Positions 1-5,588 of a stretch of 6,698 nt of DNA are shown here, piece after piece. The stretch covers positions 1-6,698 of the forward strand of contig SKIU01000040.1 of NCBI GenBank assembly GCA_007116275.1, written 5' to 3'. Made by a program: the position numbers and the translations under genes. The stretch's first letter is position 1, and each line of letters opens with the position of its first letter. This DNA comes from a candidate division SR1 bacterium (GTDB taxonomy: Bacteria; Patescibacteriota; Gracilibacteria; Absconditabacterales; Absconditicoccaceae). Below the pieces are notes generated by a model. It had not been told where the DNA came from. It worked only from the letters and a program-made list of their open reading frames with translations, and did not search any database.

Positions 1-34
1 GCCAATCGGGGTTCGATTCCCCGTGGGACCGCCA
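1..34 (+). tRNA. 3' end of a tRNA, isotype not determinable (possibly Glu)
   Basis: Only the T arm and the 3' acceptor strand lie in the window. The T stem-loop is CGGGG/TTCGATT/CCCCG at 7-23. It is followed by the acceptor strand TGGGACC at 24-30, a G discriminator and an encoded CCA. The missing 5' strand should therefore begin GGTCCCA. That acceptor and G73 would suit tRNA-Glu, but the anticodon lies outside the window, so the isotype is a guess. It ends 10 nt before the next tRNA and probably shares its transcript. Confidence 0.9.
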
Positions 35-44
35 AGCAAAACAC

Positions 45-121
45 GGGTGATTAGCTCAGTTGGCTAGAGCATCTGCCTTACAAGCAGGGGGTCATAGGTT
101 CGAGTCCTATATCACCCACCA
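45..121 (+). tRNA. tRNA-Val(UAC)
   Basis: A complete 77-nt cloverleaf. Acceptor strands GGGTGAT (45-51) and ATCACCC (111-117) pair fully, followed by A73 and an encoded CCA. The anticodon stem TCTGC/GCAGG (with one T-G pair) encloses the loop CTTACAA, placing anticodon UAC at 79-81. The overall sequence closely resembles bacterial tRNA-Val(UAC). It lies 10 nt after the preceding tRNA, so the two are probably cotranscribed, and a hairpin terminator follows directly. Confidence 0.96.
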
Positions 122-126
122 CTTCT

Positions 127-159
127 AAAAAAAAGCGAGCTTACAAGCTCTTTTTTTTT
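127..159. terminator. Bidirectional intrinsic terminator
   Basis: The stem GAGCT (137-141), loop TACA and stem AGCTC (146-150) are followed by nine T (151-159) on the plus strand. They are preceded by eight A (127-134), which is a T tract on the minus strand. It can therefore end the tRNA-Val transcript on the plus strand and the ABC permease transcript on the minus strand. The permease stop codon (158-160) overlaps its edge. Confidence 0.85.
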
Positions 160-1369
160 ATTTTTCAAATTTTTTGTTTCGTTCACTATAGGAAAATATA
201 GTCGCTAAGAAAATAAACAACAATAAATGAATAGATATATTGGCTAGATATAGGAGTCGTGATGGTTGCTGTAGTGCATAATCTATTCAATATGTTCTGG
301 ATAGAGTGGTCGTTAGTTTGGGAACCAACACAAGATCATACATTAAAAATGCTATAAGAAACAATACACTTGCAAAAAACACGTATACAACTACCTGTCA
401 CCATAACAACATAAGTAATTGAAGGCGACTTACTCCATGTATTCTCAACACACGAAATACTTTCTTATTTTGTTCGACAATAGAGAAAGTAATATAGATC
501 AGAAATCATACTAATATCGCTACAATACTGTAATGTAATATCATAAAAAAGGTTCTTAGTCCACTAATTCTCTCTCTAACCATGTTGATATAATCAAAAT
601 TGGTAACAACATGATATTGGTTACTATAGATATCTAGAAGGTATTGCATATGTTCCTGATTATCAGCAACTACCGTAACCTTATAAGGATTTATTGTTCA
701 TCTTCATAGCCTTTCTACAACATCATATGCTACAGACTCAGGAATAACTAGACCAACTGGCAATATCCCACTCACCCTCTCTATTTTACCACTTAAACGC
801 ACACTACTTGTGGTATCTTGTAGAAAAATCGATTTACCGAAGTTAAAATCTAATGTAGCTAATGATAAAAACTCTTTGGGGATGGTCGGAAGAATTCACT
901 CTTCTGCTATTTGTGTATTATACAAATTGAGCATAATTTCACTTATCGCCACCGGAATAGTATCCTCTTCAAATGTCCCAAAAAAATCATCACTAATAGC
1001 AAACAAAATCACGTCTGTCACTATACTTTCATTAGCGAGACTCACAGAAACCTGCACTGGCAATTCTATCGCAGATAGAATATATTTTTCCTGTATACTC
1101 TCGTTTTGTATAATAGGATCTCGAAAATTAGGATCGATTTCTCATTGATTGGTATTATTTATAAATCCTCATCTACGTGTAGGATCTTTAAAATCTATAG
1201 TATAGTCATATTCATAAATACCATTTTGTTGAAACAAAAATCATTCTATATTGTTGTATAAGGATCGTATTAAGGCGTAGGCAAGAAGTGATATAGCCAA
1301 AACTATAACAATAAGAATCGTTCTTGCACTATATTTTTTGGTATTGTTTCGTGTGAGTTCTTTTATCAT
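158..1369 (-). CDS. FtsX/MacB-type ABC transporter permease
   Basis: A 403-residue protein when UGA is read as Gly, with nine in-frame UGAs and a UAA stop. One membrane helix near the N terminus (about residues 17-35) precedes a long extracytoplasmic domain (about 40-270). Three more helices follow, at about 274-297, 320-345 and 374-394. This 1+3 topology is that of FtsX/MacB-family permeases. The stretch after helix 2, with VFRVLRIHGVSRLQLL, matches the family's conserved coupling segment (vLRalGas.r.i). The ATG lies inside the end of the upstream ATPase gene (ATGATAA overlap), which indicates translational coupling and a joint ATPase-permease complex. Such pairs export lipoproteins, peptides or antibiotics, or act mechanically on the envelope; the substrate cannot be told. 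The extracytoplasmic domain has no motif I recognise. The gene ends at the bidirectional terminator. Confidence 0.88.
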
Positions 1370-2028
1370 TGTTTATGAGATGATAAAAAATGTAGCGATC
1401 ATACATCCAATGATTTTTCTAACCCAAGAGCATCTATCAATAAGGCATCATGCGATGCGAGTACAACAAGATTATTTTGAGCATATTCTTGTATCAATCA
1501 ACGGAGGGCCTTCTTCAAACCTTCATCTAAAGAATCGCCAGGTTCATCAAGCAATAACACATCAGGCTTATGCAAAAAAGATTTTACCAGTGAGACTCTT
1601 TCTTTTTCCCCACCACTAATTTCTTGTACCGACTTATGTAATAATTTTGAAAGCATAAATACATCGACAAGATGATTATATCGCTCTTTATCTGGGCTTC
1701 CTCCTCACACTAAAAAGGGTAACATAAGATTTTTTTGTACCGAACAGTCATCCAATAGTGTATGTTCTTGGAAAGAAAATCATATATGCTTGTTTCTATA
1801 ACGTGCCAATTGATCGTGCATAAGATCATTAACAGCTATTCACTGGAAAACAACAGATCATTTTTGTGGCTTTATCAATCATCATATGATATGTAATAAG
1901 GTTGTTTTACCACTTCCAGAAATACCCCGTAAGGCCGTAATTCCAGAGACACCAAAATCGTAGCTTAAGGATTTATATAGCTTTTCTTGTTTTTGATAGG
2001 AAAATGATACAGACTGTAGACGAAGCAT
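1363..2028 (-). CDS. ABC transporter ATP-binding protein (LolD/MacB-like)
   Basis: A 221-residue nucleotide-binding subunit with all expected motifs in order. These are Walker A GISGSGKTT (35-43), Q-loop around Q87, ABC signature ISGGE (137-141), Walker B VLLLDEP (157-163) with catalytic Glu162, and the H-loop His193. Nine UGA codons are read through. Two of them give the Gly-Gly of LLHIIGGL just after Walker A, a position that is normally Gly in this family. The stop is UAA. I chose the ATG at 2028 because MLRLQSVSFSY matches the usual N terminus and a plausible promoter lies just upstream; an in-frame ATG at 2094 would add 22 unusual residues. It drives the permease encoded immediately downstream. 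The length and the SGGE.ER.....S signature fit the LolD/MacB/FtsE group of export ATPases; which subgroup is uncertain. Confidence 0.93.
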
Positions 2029-2052
2029 AGATGATAATAGATAAACATCGCA

Positions 2053-2080
2053 TATATACTGAATATTTACTATATCACAA
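2053..2080 (-). promoter_or_regulatory. Candidate promoter of the ABC transporter operon
   Basis: On the minus strand, TTGTGA (2080-2075) and TATATA (2058-2053) are separated by 16 bp. They would place transcription start about 18 nt before the ATG at 2028. This is a match by eye in AT-rich DNA. The 16-bp spacing also occurs in the other promoter candidates of the window. Confidence 0.35.
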
Positions 2081-2198
2081 GTGATGACAGACATTTCATC
2101 TTGATATTTAGCAAATATTGTATACAGTACTAGCTATTGTTTGATAATATACATTGCTATTAGTATATAACAAACAATGAATATAATACAAATTAGTA

Positions 2199-2226
2199 TT
2201 GCAAAGACACTACAAATCACTATCAT
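2199..2226 (+). promoter_or_regulatory. Promoter of tRNA-Gly
   Basis: TTGCAA (2199-2204) and TATCAT (2221-2226) are separated by 16 bp. The -10 box ends 12 nt before the first base of the tRNA, so the leader would be only a few nucleotides long. A stable RNA gene needs a promoter here, since the neighbouring genes on both sides are on the minus strand. Confidence 0.55.
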
Positions 2227-2238
2227 GTTACCTGTTGT

Positions 2239-2315
2239 GCGGGTGTAACTCAATTGGCTAGAGTCACAGCCTTCCAAGCTGTTGGTTGCGCGTTCGAGTC
2301 GCGTCACCCGCTCCA
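2239..2315 (+). tRNA. tRNA-Gly(UCC)
   Basis: A 77-nt cloverleaf. The acceptor GCGGGTG (2239-2245) pairs with CACCCGC (2305-2311), then U73, typical of bacterial tRNA-Gly, and encoded CCA. Anticodon stem ACAGC/GCTGT encloses the loop CTTCCAA, giving anticodon UCC at 2273-2275. It should read GGA and GGG. It is not the UCA-anticodon tRNA that decodes UGA as Gly; that one must lie elsewhere. The D stem is ACTC/GAGT, so the usual G10-C25 pair is replaced by A-U. The gene's last base touches the stop codon of the convergent minus-strand gene. Confidence 0.95.
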
Positions 2316-3329
2316 TTAAATCTCCTTGTGAGATTTTTTTTGTTTATATTCTTTTTGTATATCATCAATAATTCACAATAAGAGCATATAATATTTTTTA
2401 AACTCTCTAATAGATGGGCACGCATATATCTGATGATCCATTGCTCTAATATCGGTATTATAATTTTTCTGTTTTAAATACATTATTTGATCAATATTAT
2501 TATCTTGCAGTTCTCAACTACGATACTTTGTGTATATTCGTTTAAATTCATCTGTCAACTTTCAGGTGGACGTATCAACATAGGGAATATTGTTGGCAGA
2601 AACCCTATCTTTCAATAATTTATACAACAAAAAATGATAAGGTCAGCCTATTTTTGCTACTTCATAAAAATAAGCTGGAACATCTTTATTGGAAACCGAT
2701 AGTGTGCCTTCTCTTTGTTTTTGAACAATATATCGAAAAATCTGGGTCGCCATTCAAAAGATAGGTGAAAACAAAAACACTATATCGATCGCCTTTGAAG
2801 GCAGCATATATTCTGTTGTTTTGCTATCAGGTAACACATATTGTATTGTTTTGATATACAATCTGATTTTATTTTTATCTTCCTCTGGCAAACTGTTTAC
2901 AAACTTCATAATTTTCTTGTTGATCTTTTTATTGCAATTATATAACTCACCGAGAGGTATATCCATAAATGGTCTGAGCACTGTTTCTGGGGGCAGTCAT
3001 TGATGAGCTTTTTCGACTATATCATCAAAAAAATCCTTATCACTAAAATCATATATTTTCTCATCAAAGTAATGAGAATAACCTGCATCTTGTACAAACG
3101 AATCAATACATTTTTTGTAGTACCGTTTTGCCAAAGTCTGGTTGAGTCCAATGATATCATCTACTTTTGATAAATCTCAATCCTTCAGTATCTCAGATAC
3201 CTTTGCATCATCTATAGAAAGCCCATCATACAAGAAAACACTACTATCTTTTTCTATTTTCTTTAACGCGCCTCCTTCTCGGGATGACGGTTTGAGCATT
3301 TCATGAAAAGGACATTTGCTATTATCCAT
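2316..3329 (-). CDS. Hypothetical protein, 337 aa, not recognised
   Basis: The ORF is continuous only with UGA as Gly (in-frame UGAs at residues 51, 111, 192, 229, 256, 272 and 319) and ends with UAA. The ATG at 3329 is the first in frame after a well-placed promoter; no Shine-Dalgarno is visible. The protein is rich in Lys, Asp, Ile and Tyr and looks mainly helical. It has no signal peptide and no clear membrane helix, apart from a short hydrophobic stretch IDIVFLFSPIFG (181-192). Cysteines are scattered at 6, 74, 132 and 304, without a zinc-binding spacing I can defend. I know no family that fits, so no function is proposed. It stands alone between two tRNA genes and is convergent with tRNA-Gly, whose terminator it overlaps. 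Seven UGA codons in one clean frame show that it is a real gene of this lineage rather than recent foreign DNA. Confidence 0.85.
2319..2341 (+). terminator. Intrinsic terminator of tRNA-Gly
   Basis: The stem AATCTC (2319-2324), loop CTTGT and stem GAGATT (2330-2335) run into a tract of eight T (2334-2341). It begins four bases after the tRNA CCA. It lies inside the last codons of the convergent minus-strand gene, so terminator and coding sequence share the same DNA. There is no T tract on the minus strand. Confidence 0.8.
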
Positions 3330-3337
3330 ACAAAAAC

Positions 3338-3357
3338 ATACATATAAATATATGTAT
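3338..3357. repeat. Perfect 8-bp inverted repeat in the leader of the 337-aa gene
   Basis: ATACATAT (3338-3345), spacer AAAT, then ATATGTAT (3350-3357). It lies between the -10 box and the start codon of the minus-strand hypothetical gene, around the predicted transcription start. It could be an operator or a small mRNA hairpin. In such AT-rich DNA, a chance or purely structural origin is also possible. Confidence 0.4.
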
Positions 3358-3359
3358 AT

Positions 3360-3387
3360 ACTATAAATATAATCTTATCAATGTCAA
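3360..3387 (-). promoter_or_regulatory. Promoter of the 337-aa hypothetical gene
   Basis: On the minus strand, a consensus -35 box TTGACA (3387-3382) is followed after 16 bp by TATAGT (3365-3360). Transcription would begin near 3353, leaving a leader of about 24 nt that contains the inverted repeat. This is the best match to the sigma70 consensus in the window. Confidence 0.6.
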
Positions 3388-3414
3388 TAAAATGACAAAT
3401 ACAACGAAAAACAC

Positions 3415-3442
3415 TTGCTATCAGAAAGCATTTTTATAGAAT
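3415..3442 (+). promoter_or_regulatory. Promoter of the CAU tRNA
   Basis: TTGCTA (3415-3420), 16 bp, TAGAAT (3437-3442). Transcription would start about 18 nt before the tRNA. The -35 box and spacing resemble the tRNA-Gly promoter (TTGCAA, 16 bp). Confidence 0.5.
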
Positions 3443-3466
3443 GATGTTCGCTGAAATATTGCATAT

Positions 3467-3543
3467 GGGCCTATAGCTCAGTTGGTTAGAGCAGCGGGCT
3501 CATAACCTGTTGGTCGGTGGTTCGAGTCCACCTAGGCCCACCA
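3467..3543 (+). tRNA. tRNA with CAU anticodon (elongator Met or Ile2)
   Basis: A 77-nt cloverleaf with acceptor GGGCCTA (3467-3473) pairing with TAGGCCC (3533-3539), A73 and encoded CCA. The anticodon stem GCGGG/CCTGT (with two G-U pairs) encloses CTCATAA, giving anticodon CAU at 3501-3503. It is not an initiator tRNA: the first acceptor pair is a normal G-C, and the anticodon stem lacks the three consecutive G-C pairs of initiators. The acceptor and the TTGGTC variable loop recall tRNA-Ile2, whose C34 is changed to lysidine by TilS. Elongator Met cannot be excluded from sequence alone. Confidence 0.93.
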
Positions 3544-3548
3544 TTAAA

Positions 3549-3572
3549 TCTTGCTTTAGCAAGGTTTTTTTT
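3549..3572 (+). terminator. Intrinsic terminator after the CAU tRNA
   Basis: CTTGC (3550-3554), loop TTTA, GCAAG (3559-3563), extended by a T-G pair, then eight T (3565-3572). It follows the tRNA end by 6 nt, the same arrangement as the two other complete tRNA genes here. Confidence 0.85.
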
Positions 3573-3613
3573 GTATAAAGAATATAATATAGTATTTTAT
3601 CTCTTTTAGTGCT

Positions 3614-4000
3614 ATGCAAGAAAATACTCTCACTATACACATTGCTAGGCCAATAACAGAAGCATTTTAGTTTACTACAAATCCTGCAAAAACCCATCTG
3701 CGAATAGATAGCATAACCGAAGAACAGGCGGATCTATTTCCACCTCGTATTGGCACATATTATCGCAATCGCGGTAAAAGTATAGAATGGAATATCTATC
3801 GTGTAGTAGCATATGAAGAAAATGCACTATTTACTCTTGCAGATAGTGACAACAATTATCATGTAGCATACAAATATACTACTATAGATGATACACATAC
3901 GCAGCTTATCTATCAGGAGCGAATGGAGGATGGAATATTAACAACCCCTTTCAAAATACATACACTGGAGAAGCTAAAAAATATTGTGGAAAATATGTAG
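3614..4000 (+). pseudogene. SRPBCC/START-like domain protein gene with in-frame UAG at codon 19
   Basis: From the ATG at 3614 the frame reads MQENTLTIHIARPITEAF, then UAG (3668-3670), then a further 109 codons to a UAG stop at 3998. Both sides belong to one fold. A first beta strand and the opening of the helix (ITEAF-x-FTTNPAK) come before and across the UAG. Then follow IGTYYRNRGKSIEWNIYRV, a segment YHVAYKYTT and a terminal helix with LEKLKNIVENM. This resembles SRPBCC proteins of the polyketide cyclase/AHSA1 kind, which bind small hydrophobic ligands; the ligand is unknown. Length (128 residues plus the amber) is normal for one such domain. No usable start exists just after the UAG. Possible explanations are a fresh nonsense mutation, a sequencing error or amber readthrough. 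The frame is otherwise clean, so any inactivation is recent. Family assignment is by eye and moderate. A -10-like TATAAT (3583-3588) lies upstream. Confidence 0.65.
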
Positions 4001-4282
4001 TTACTTGAAAAAAACTTTTGTAACTTTCTGATTATATCCGACCTTCTCTAGTCATGCATTGACTGCTATGAGTATACGGTCTTGTTCTTTGTACAATACT
4101 ACCTTAGCTCGATGATTTGCTGGTTTAATAAAAACGATATCTGTTTTGACATAGACGAGCATATCTTTAGCATATTCTGGAAATAGTTTATGTATGACAT
4201 TTTGGGCTATAGATCCTATTGCCTGCTTACCCAAAAACTTTTGGGATAGCGATTTTCTCATTATATCTTTTATATCACGCAT
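4001..4282 (-). CDS. DciA/DUF721-like small protein
   Basis: A 93-residue basic protein with one UGA-Gly (residue 77) and a UAA stop. The N terminus MRDIKDIMRKSLSQKFLGKQ is a basic helix. It is followed by a compact segment with LVYVKTDIVFIKPANHRAKVV, a strand DRILIAVNA, and a basic end. The order (basic helix, 'v....~l~I......a.el', short strands) resembles the DUF721/DciA-like proteins often found in CPR genomes. True DciA helps load the replicative helicase DnaB; whether this short form does so is inferred only. Its stop codon abuts the SRPBCC gene's stop codon (4000/4001) with no spacer and no terminator hairpin. It is divergent from the pilin-like gene. A TATAGT box at 4299-4294 on the minus strand could be its -10, giving an almost leaderless mRNA. 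Confidence 0.7.
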
Positions 4283-4289
4283 ATAACTA

Positions 4290-4317
4290 TTGCACTATAG
4301 AGACAAAAAACTACAAC
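4290..4317 (+). promoter_or_regulatory. Candidate promoter of the pilin-like gene
   Basis: TTGCAC (4290-4295), 16 bp, TACAAC (4312-4317). Transcription would begin after 4322, which supports the start codon at 4352 rather than the in-frame ATG at 4322. The match to -10 consensus is weak; the TTGC -35 box and 16-bp spacing repeat those of the tRNA promoters. Confidence 0.3.
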
Positions 4318-4351
4318 AATAATGTCTAAATCTTTTATATTTACAAGCACA

Positions 4352-4759
4352 ATGAAAAAAATCTTTGTTGCGATAGTTATGCTAGCTATATTGTGATTTA
4401 GCTGATTGTATGCACAAAATTCAGCTGGGATAGAGTGCTCAGCCGACCAACTCCGCAATGGACAGTGCAAATTTAATATCTACGATACTCTTGGTATCAA
4501 ACAAAACTCGGCGGATGCTAGTTCCCCGTGACTATTATTTCAAGATATTGTACTCTCTATGACCTTTTTTATTGGGACACTCGTCACTATCGTTATCATT
4601 ATCGCATGACTGATGTTTATTTGGTCTGGATTTAGTGGTGATACTGGATTGCAAGATAGAGCTAGAAAATGATTGATTGGTGGATTTGTGGGAATGTTAT
4701 TGGTTATGAGTAGTTATGTCATCATTAGACTTGTACAGTTTCTGGTTCGTGGAGGGTAA
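4352..4759 (+). CDS. Small secreted membrane protein, T4SS pilin-like (TrbC/VirB2 type)
   Basis: A 135-residue protein with five UGA-Gly codons (15, 18, 60, 86, 107) and a UAA stop. Residues 1-21 are a signal peptide (MKKIF, hydrophobic core, cleavage probably after LYA). A short extracytoplasmic stretch contains Cys29 and Cys39, which could form a disulphide. Two membrane helices follow (about 67-91 and 108-131), linked by a short polar loop with SGDTGLQDRARKG and ending in VRGG. Signal peptide, two helices and a 'G...lqdrarkgliGg' loop are the layout of the T4SS-pilin-like families common in CPR bacteria. Those proteins relate to TrbC/VirB2, which form conjugative pili after processing. No other secretion gene is in the window, so a role in a pilus or DNA uptake apparatus is inferred. 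An ATG 30 nt upstream is in frame but would bury the signal peptide. Confidence 0.8.
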
Positions 4760-4772
4760 TATTGAATGAAAT

Positions 4773-4814
4773 AGGCTTTTAGCAGTTAGCCTTTAGCAAT
4801 TAGCTATTGGCAAT
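4773..4814 (+). repeat. Heptad repeat array, left arm (TAGCNNT type)
   Basis: Six consecutive 7-bp units: aggcttt, tagcagt, tagcctt, tagcaat, tagctat, tggcaat. Three of them share TAGCNNT exactly, apart from the two variable bases, and the other three are close variants. It begins 14 nt after the pilin-like gene and faces the right arm across an AT-rich spacer (4815-4840). Confidence 0.75.
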
Positions 4815-4840
4815 ATATATATACAATAGTAAAAAATATT

Positions 4841-4875
4841 TTGGCTAGAAGCTAATAGCCAATCGCTAGCAGCTT
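4841..4875 (-). repeat. Heptad repeat array, right arm, inverted
   Basis: Five 7-bp units on the plus strand: ttggcta, gaagcta, atagcca, atcgcta, gcagctt. On the minus strand they read as the same TAGC-type heptads as the left arm. The two arms can pair into a long imperfect stem of 3-5 bp blocks around a 26-nt AT-rich loop. It ends 19 nt before the trmD start. Confidence 0.72.
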
Positions 4876-4894
4876 TACTCTATATAAGATTATT

Positions 4895-5569
4895 ATGCAT
4901 ATCCATATTGTTTCGATATTTCCTGATGTATTTACAAGTTTTTTGCAGACATCACTTATTGCTAAAGCACAAGAGAAGGGATTGATCCAATTTTCTTGTA
5001 TCAATCCAAGAGATTTTTGTCAGGACAAACACCAGCAAATCGATGATACAGTATATGGTGGTGGCGCCTGAATGTTAATCAAAGCAGAACCAATTATTGA
5101 TGCAGTCAATAATATTATTAAACAAGCACAATGAAACAATCGAGCAATCGTTTTTCCTTCGCCGAGTAAGACTACTTTTGTACAAAAACATGCACATGTA
5201 TTGGCAAAATATGATCATCTTATCTTTGTTTGTGGAAGATACGAAGGGATAGATCATCGTTGGGAACAATATTTTATGGACACATATCCTGATCAATTTT
5301 TTAAACTCTCACTCGGCCAATTTATTACCCTGGGTGGTGAAACTCCGAGTATGGTTATGATCGAAGCTATTAGTAGACTTGTGCCTGGTGTCATCAAAGA
5401 ATCTGGGAGTCGAGAGGAGGAAAGTTATAGTATCAAGCATGGAGGAACCAATATCGAAGCACCAAACTATACGAAGCCTGAAACTGTCCATGGATATAGC
5501 GTGCCTGAAGTATTGTTGTCGGGAGATCAGAAGAAAATAGAAGAGTGGAGAAAAGAGGAAATGCAATAA
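4895..5569 (+). CDS. trmD: tRNA (guanine-N1-)-methyltransferase TrmD
   Basis: Methylates G37 of tRNAs with G36 (Leu, Pro, Arg) using SAM, to prevent frameshifting; it works in the cytoplasm as a SPOUT-fold homodimer. The 224-residue protein shows the family motifs. They are MHIHIVSIFPDVF at the N terminus, YGGGAGM (54-60), VCGRYEGID (112-120), the knot segment LGGETPSMVMIEAISR (146-161) and VPGV. The C-terminal region has NYTKP and SVPEVLLSGDQKKIEEWR (202-219). UGA encodes Gly59, an invariant glycine, and Gly80; the stop is UAA. By manual alignment, the position of the E. coli catalytic Asp169 is held by Glu176 (REEESY for ATEDSF), while Arg161 matches Arg154. Three extra residues follow before NYTKP. 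No rimM, rpsP or rplS is adjacent, unlike in many bacteria. The start fits the family N terminus; no Shine-Dalgarno is visible. Confidence 0.96.
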
Positions 5570-5588
5570 TTTTATATAGCATATATAG

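Noticed and set aside
810..1619. Two plus-strand ORFs of 112 and 93 residues
   Set aside because: They are antisense to the permease and ATPase, which show family motifs on the minus strand. Their translations are low-complexity and match nothing.
2029..2094. A longer ATPase start at 2094
   Set aside because: The extra 22 residues do not resemble ABC ATPases, and the better promoter candidate lies between 2094 and 2028.
2134..2316. A minus-strand ORF across tRNA-Gly (and a similar one at 3500-3697 across the CAU tRNA)
   Set aside because: They are reverse translations of tRNA genes, a well-known source of false proteins.
4322..4351. An earlier start for the pilin-like protein
   Set aside because: It is in frame but would add ten polar residues ahead of a normal MKKIF signal peptide, and it lies at or before the predicted transcription start.
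4773..4875. CRISPR array or tandem microsatellite
   Set aside because: Units are 7 bp with variable bases and no spacers, and the second arm is inverted. Neither description fits.
5201..5569. A separate 122-residue gene
   Set aside because: It is the C-terminal part of trmD. The apparent break is a UGA-Gly codon, and TrmD motifs continue upstream to 4895.
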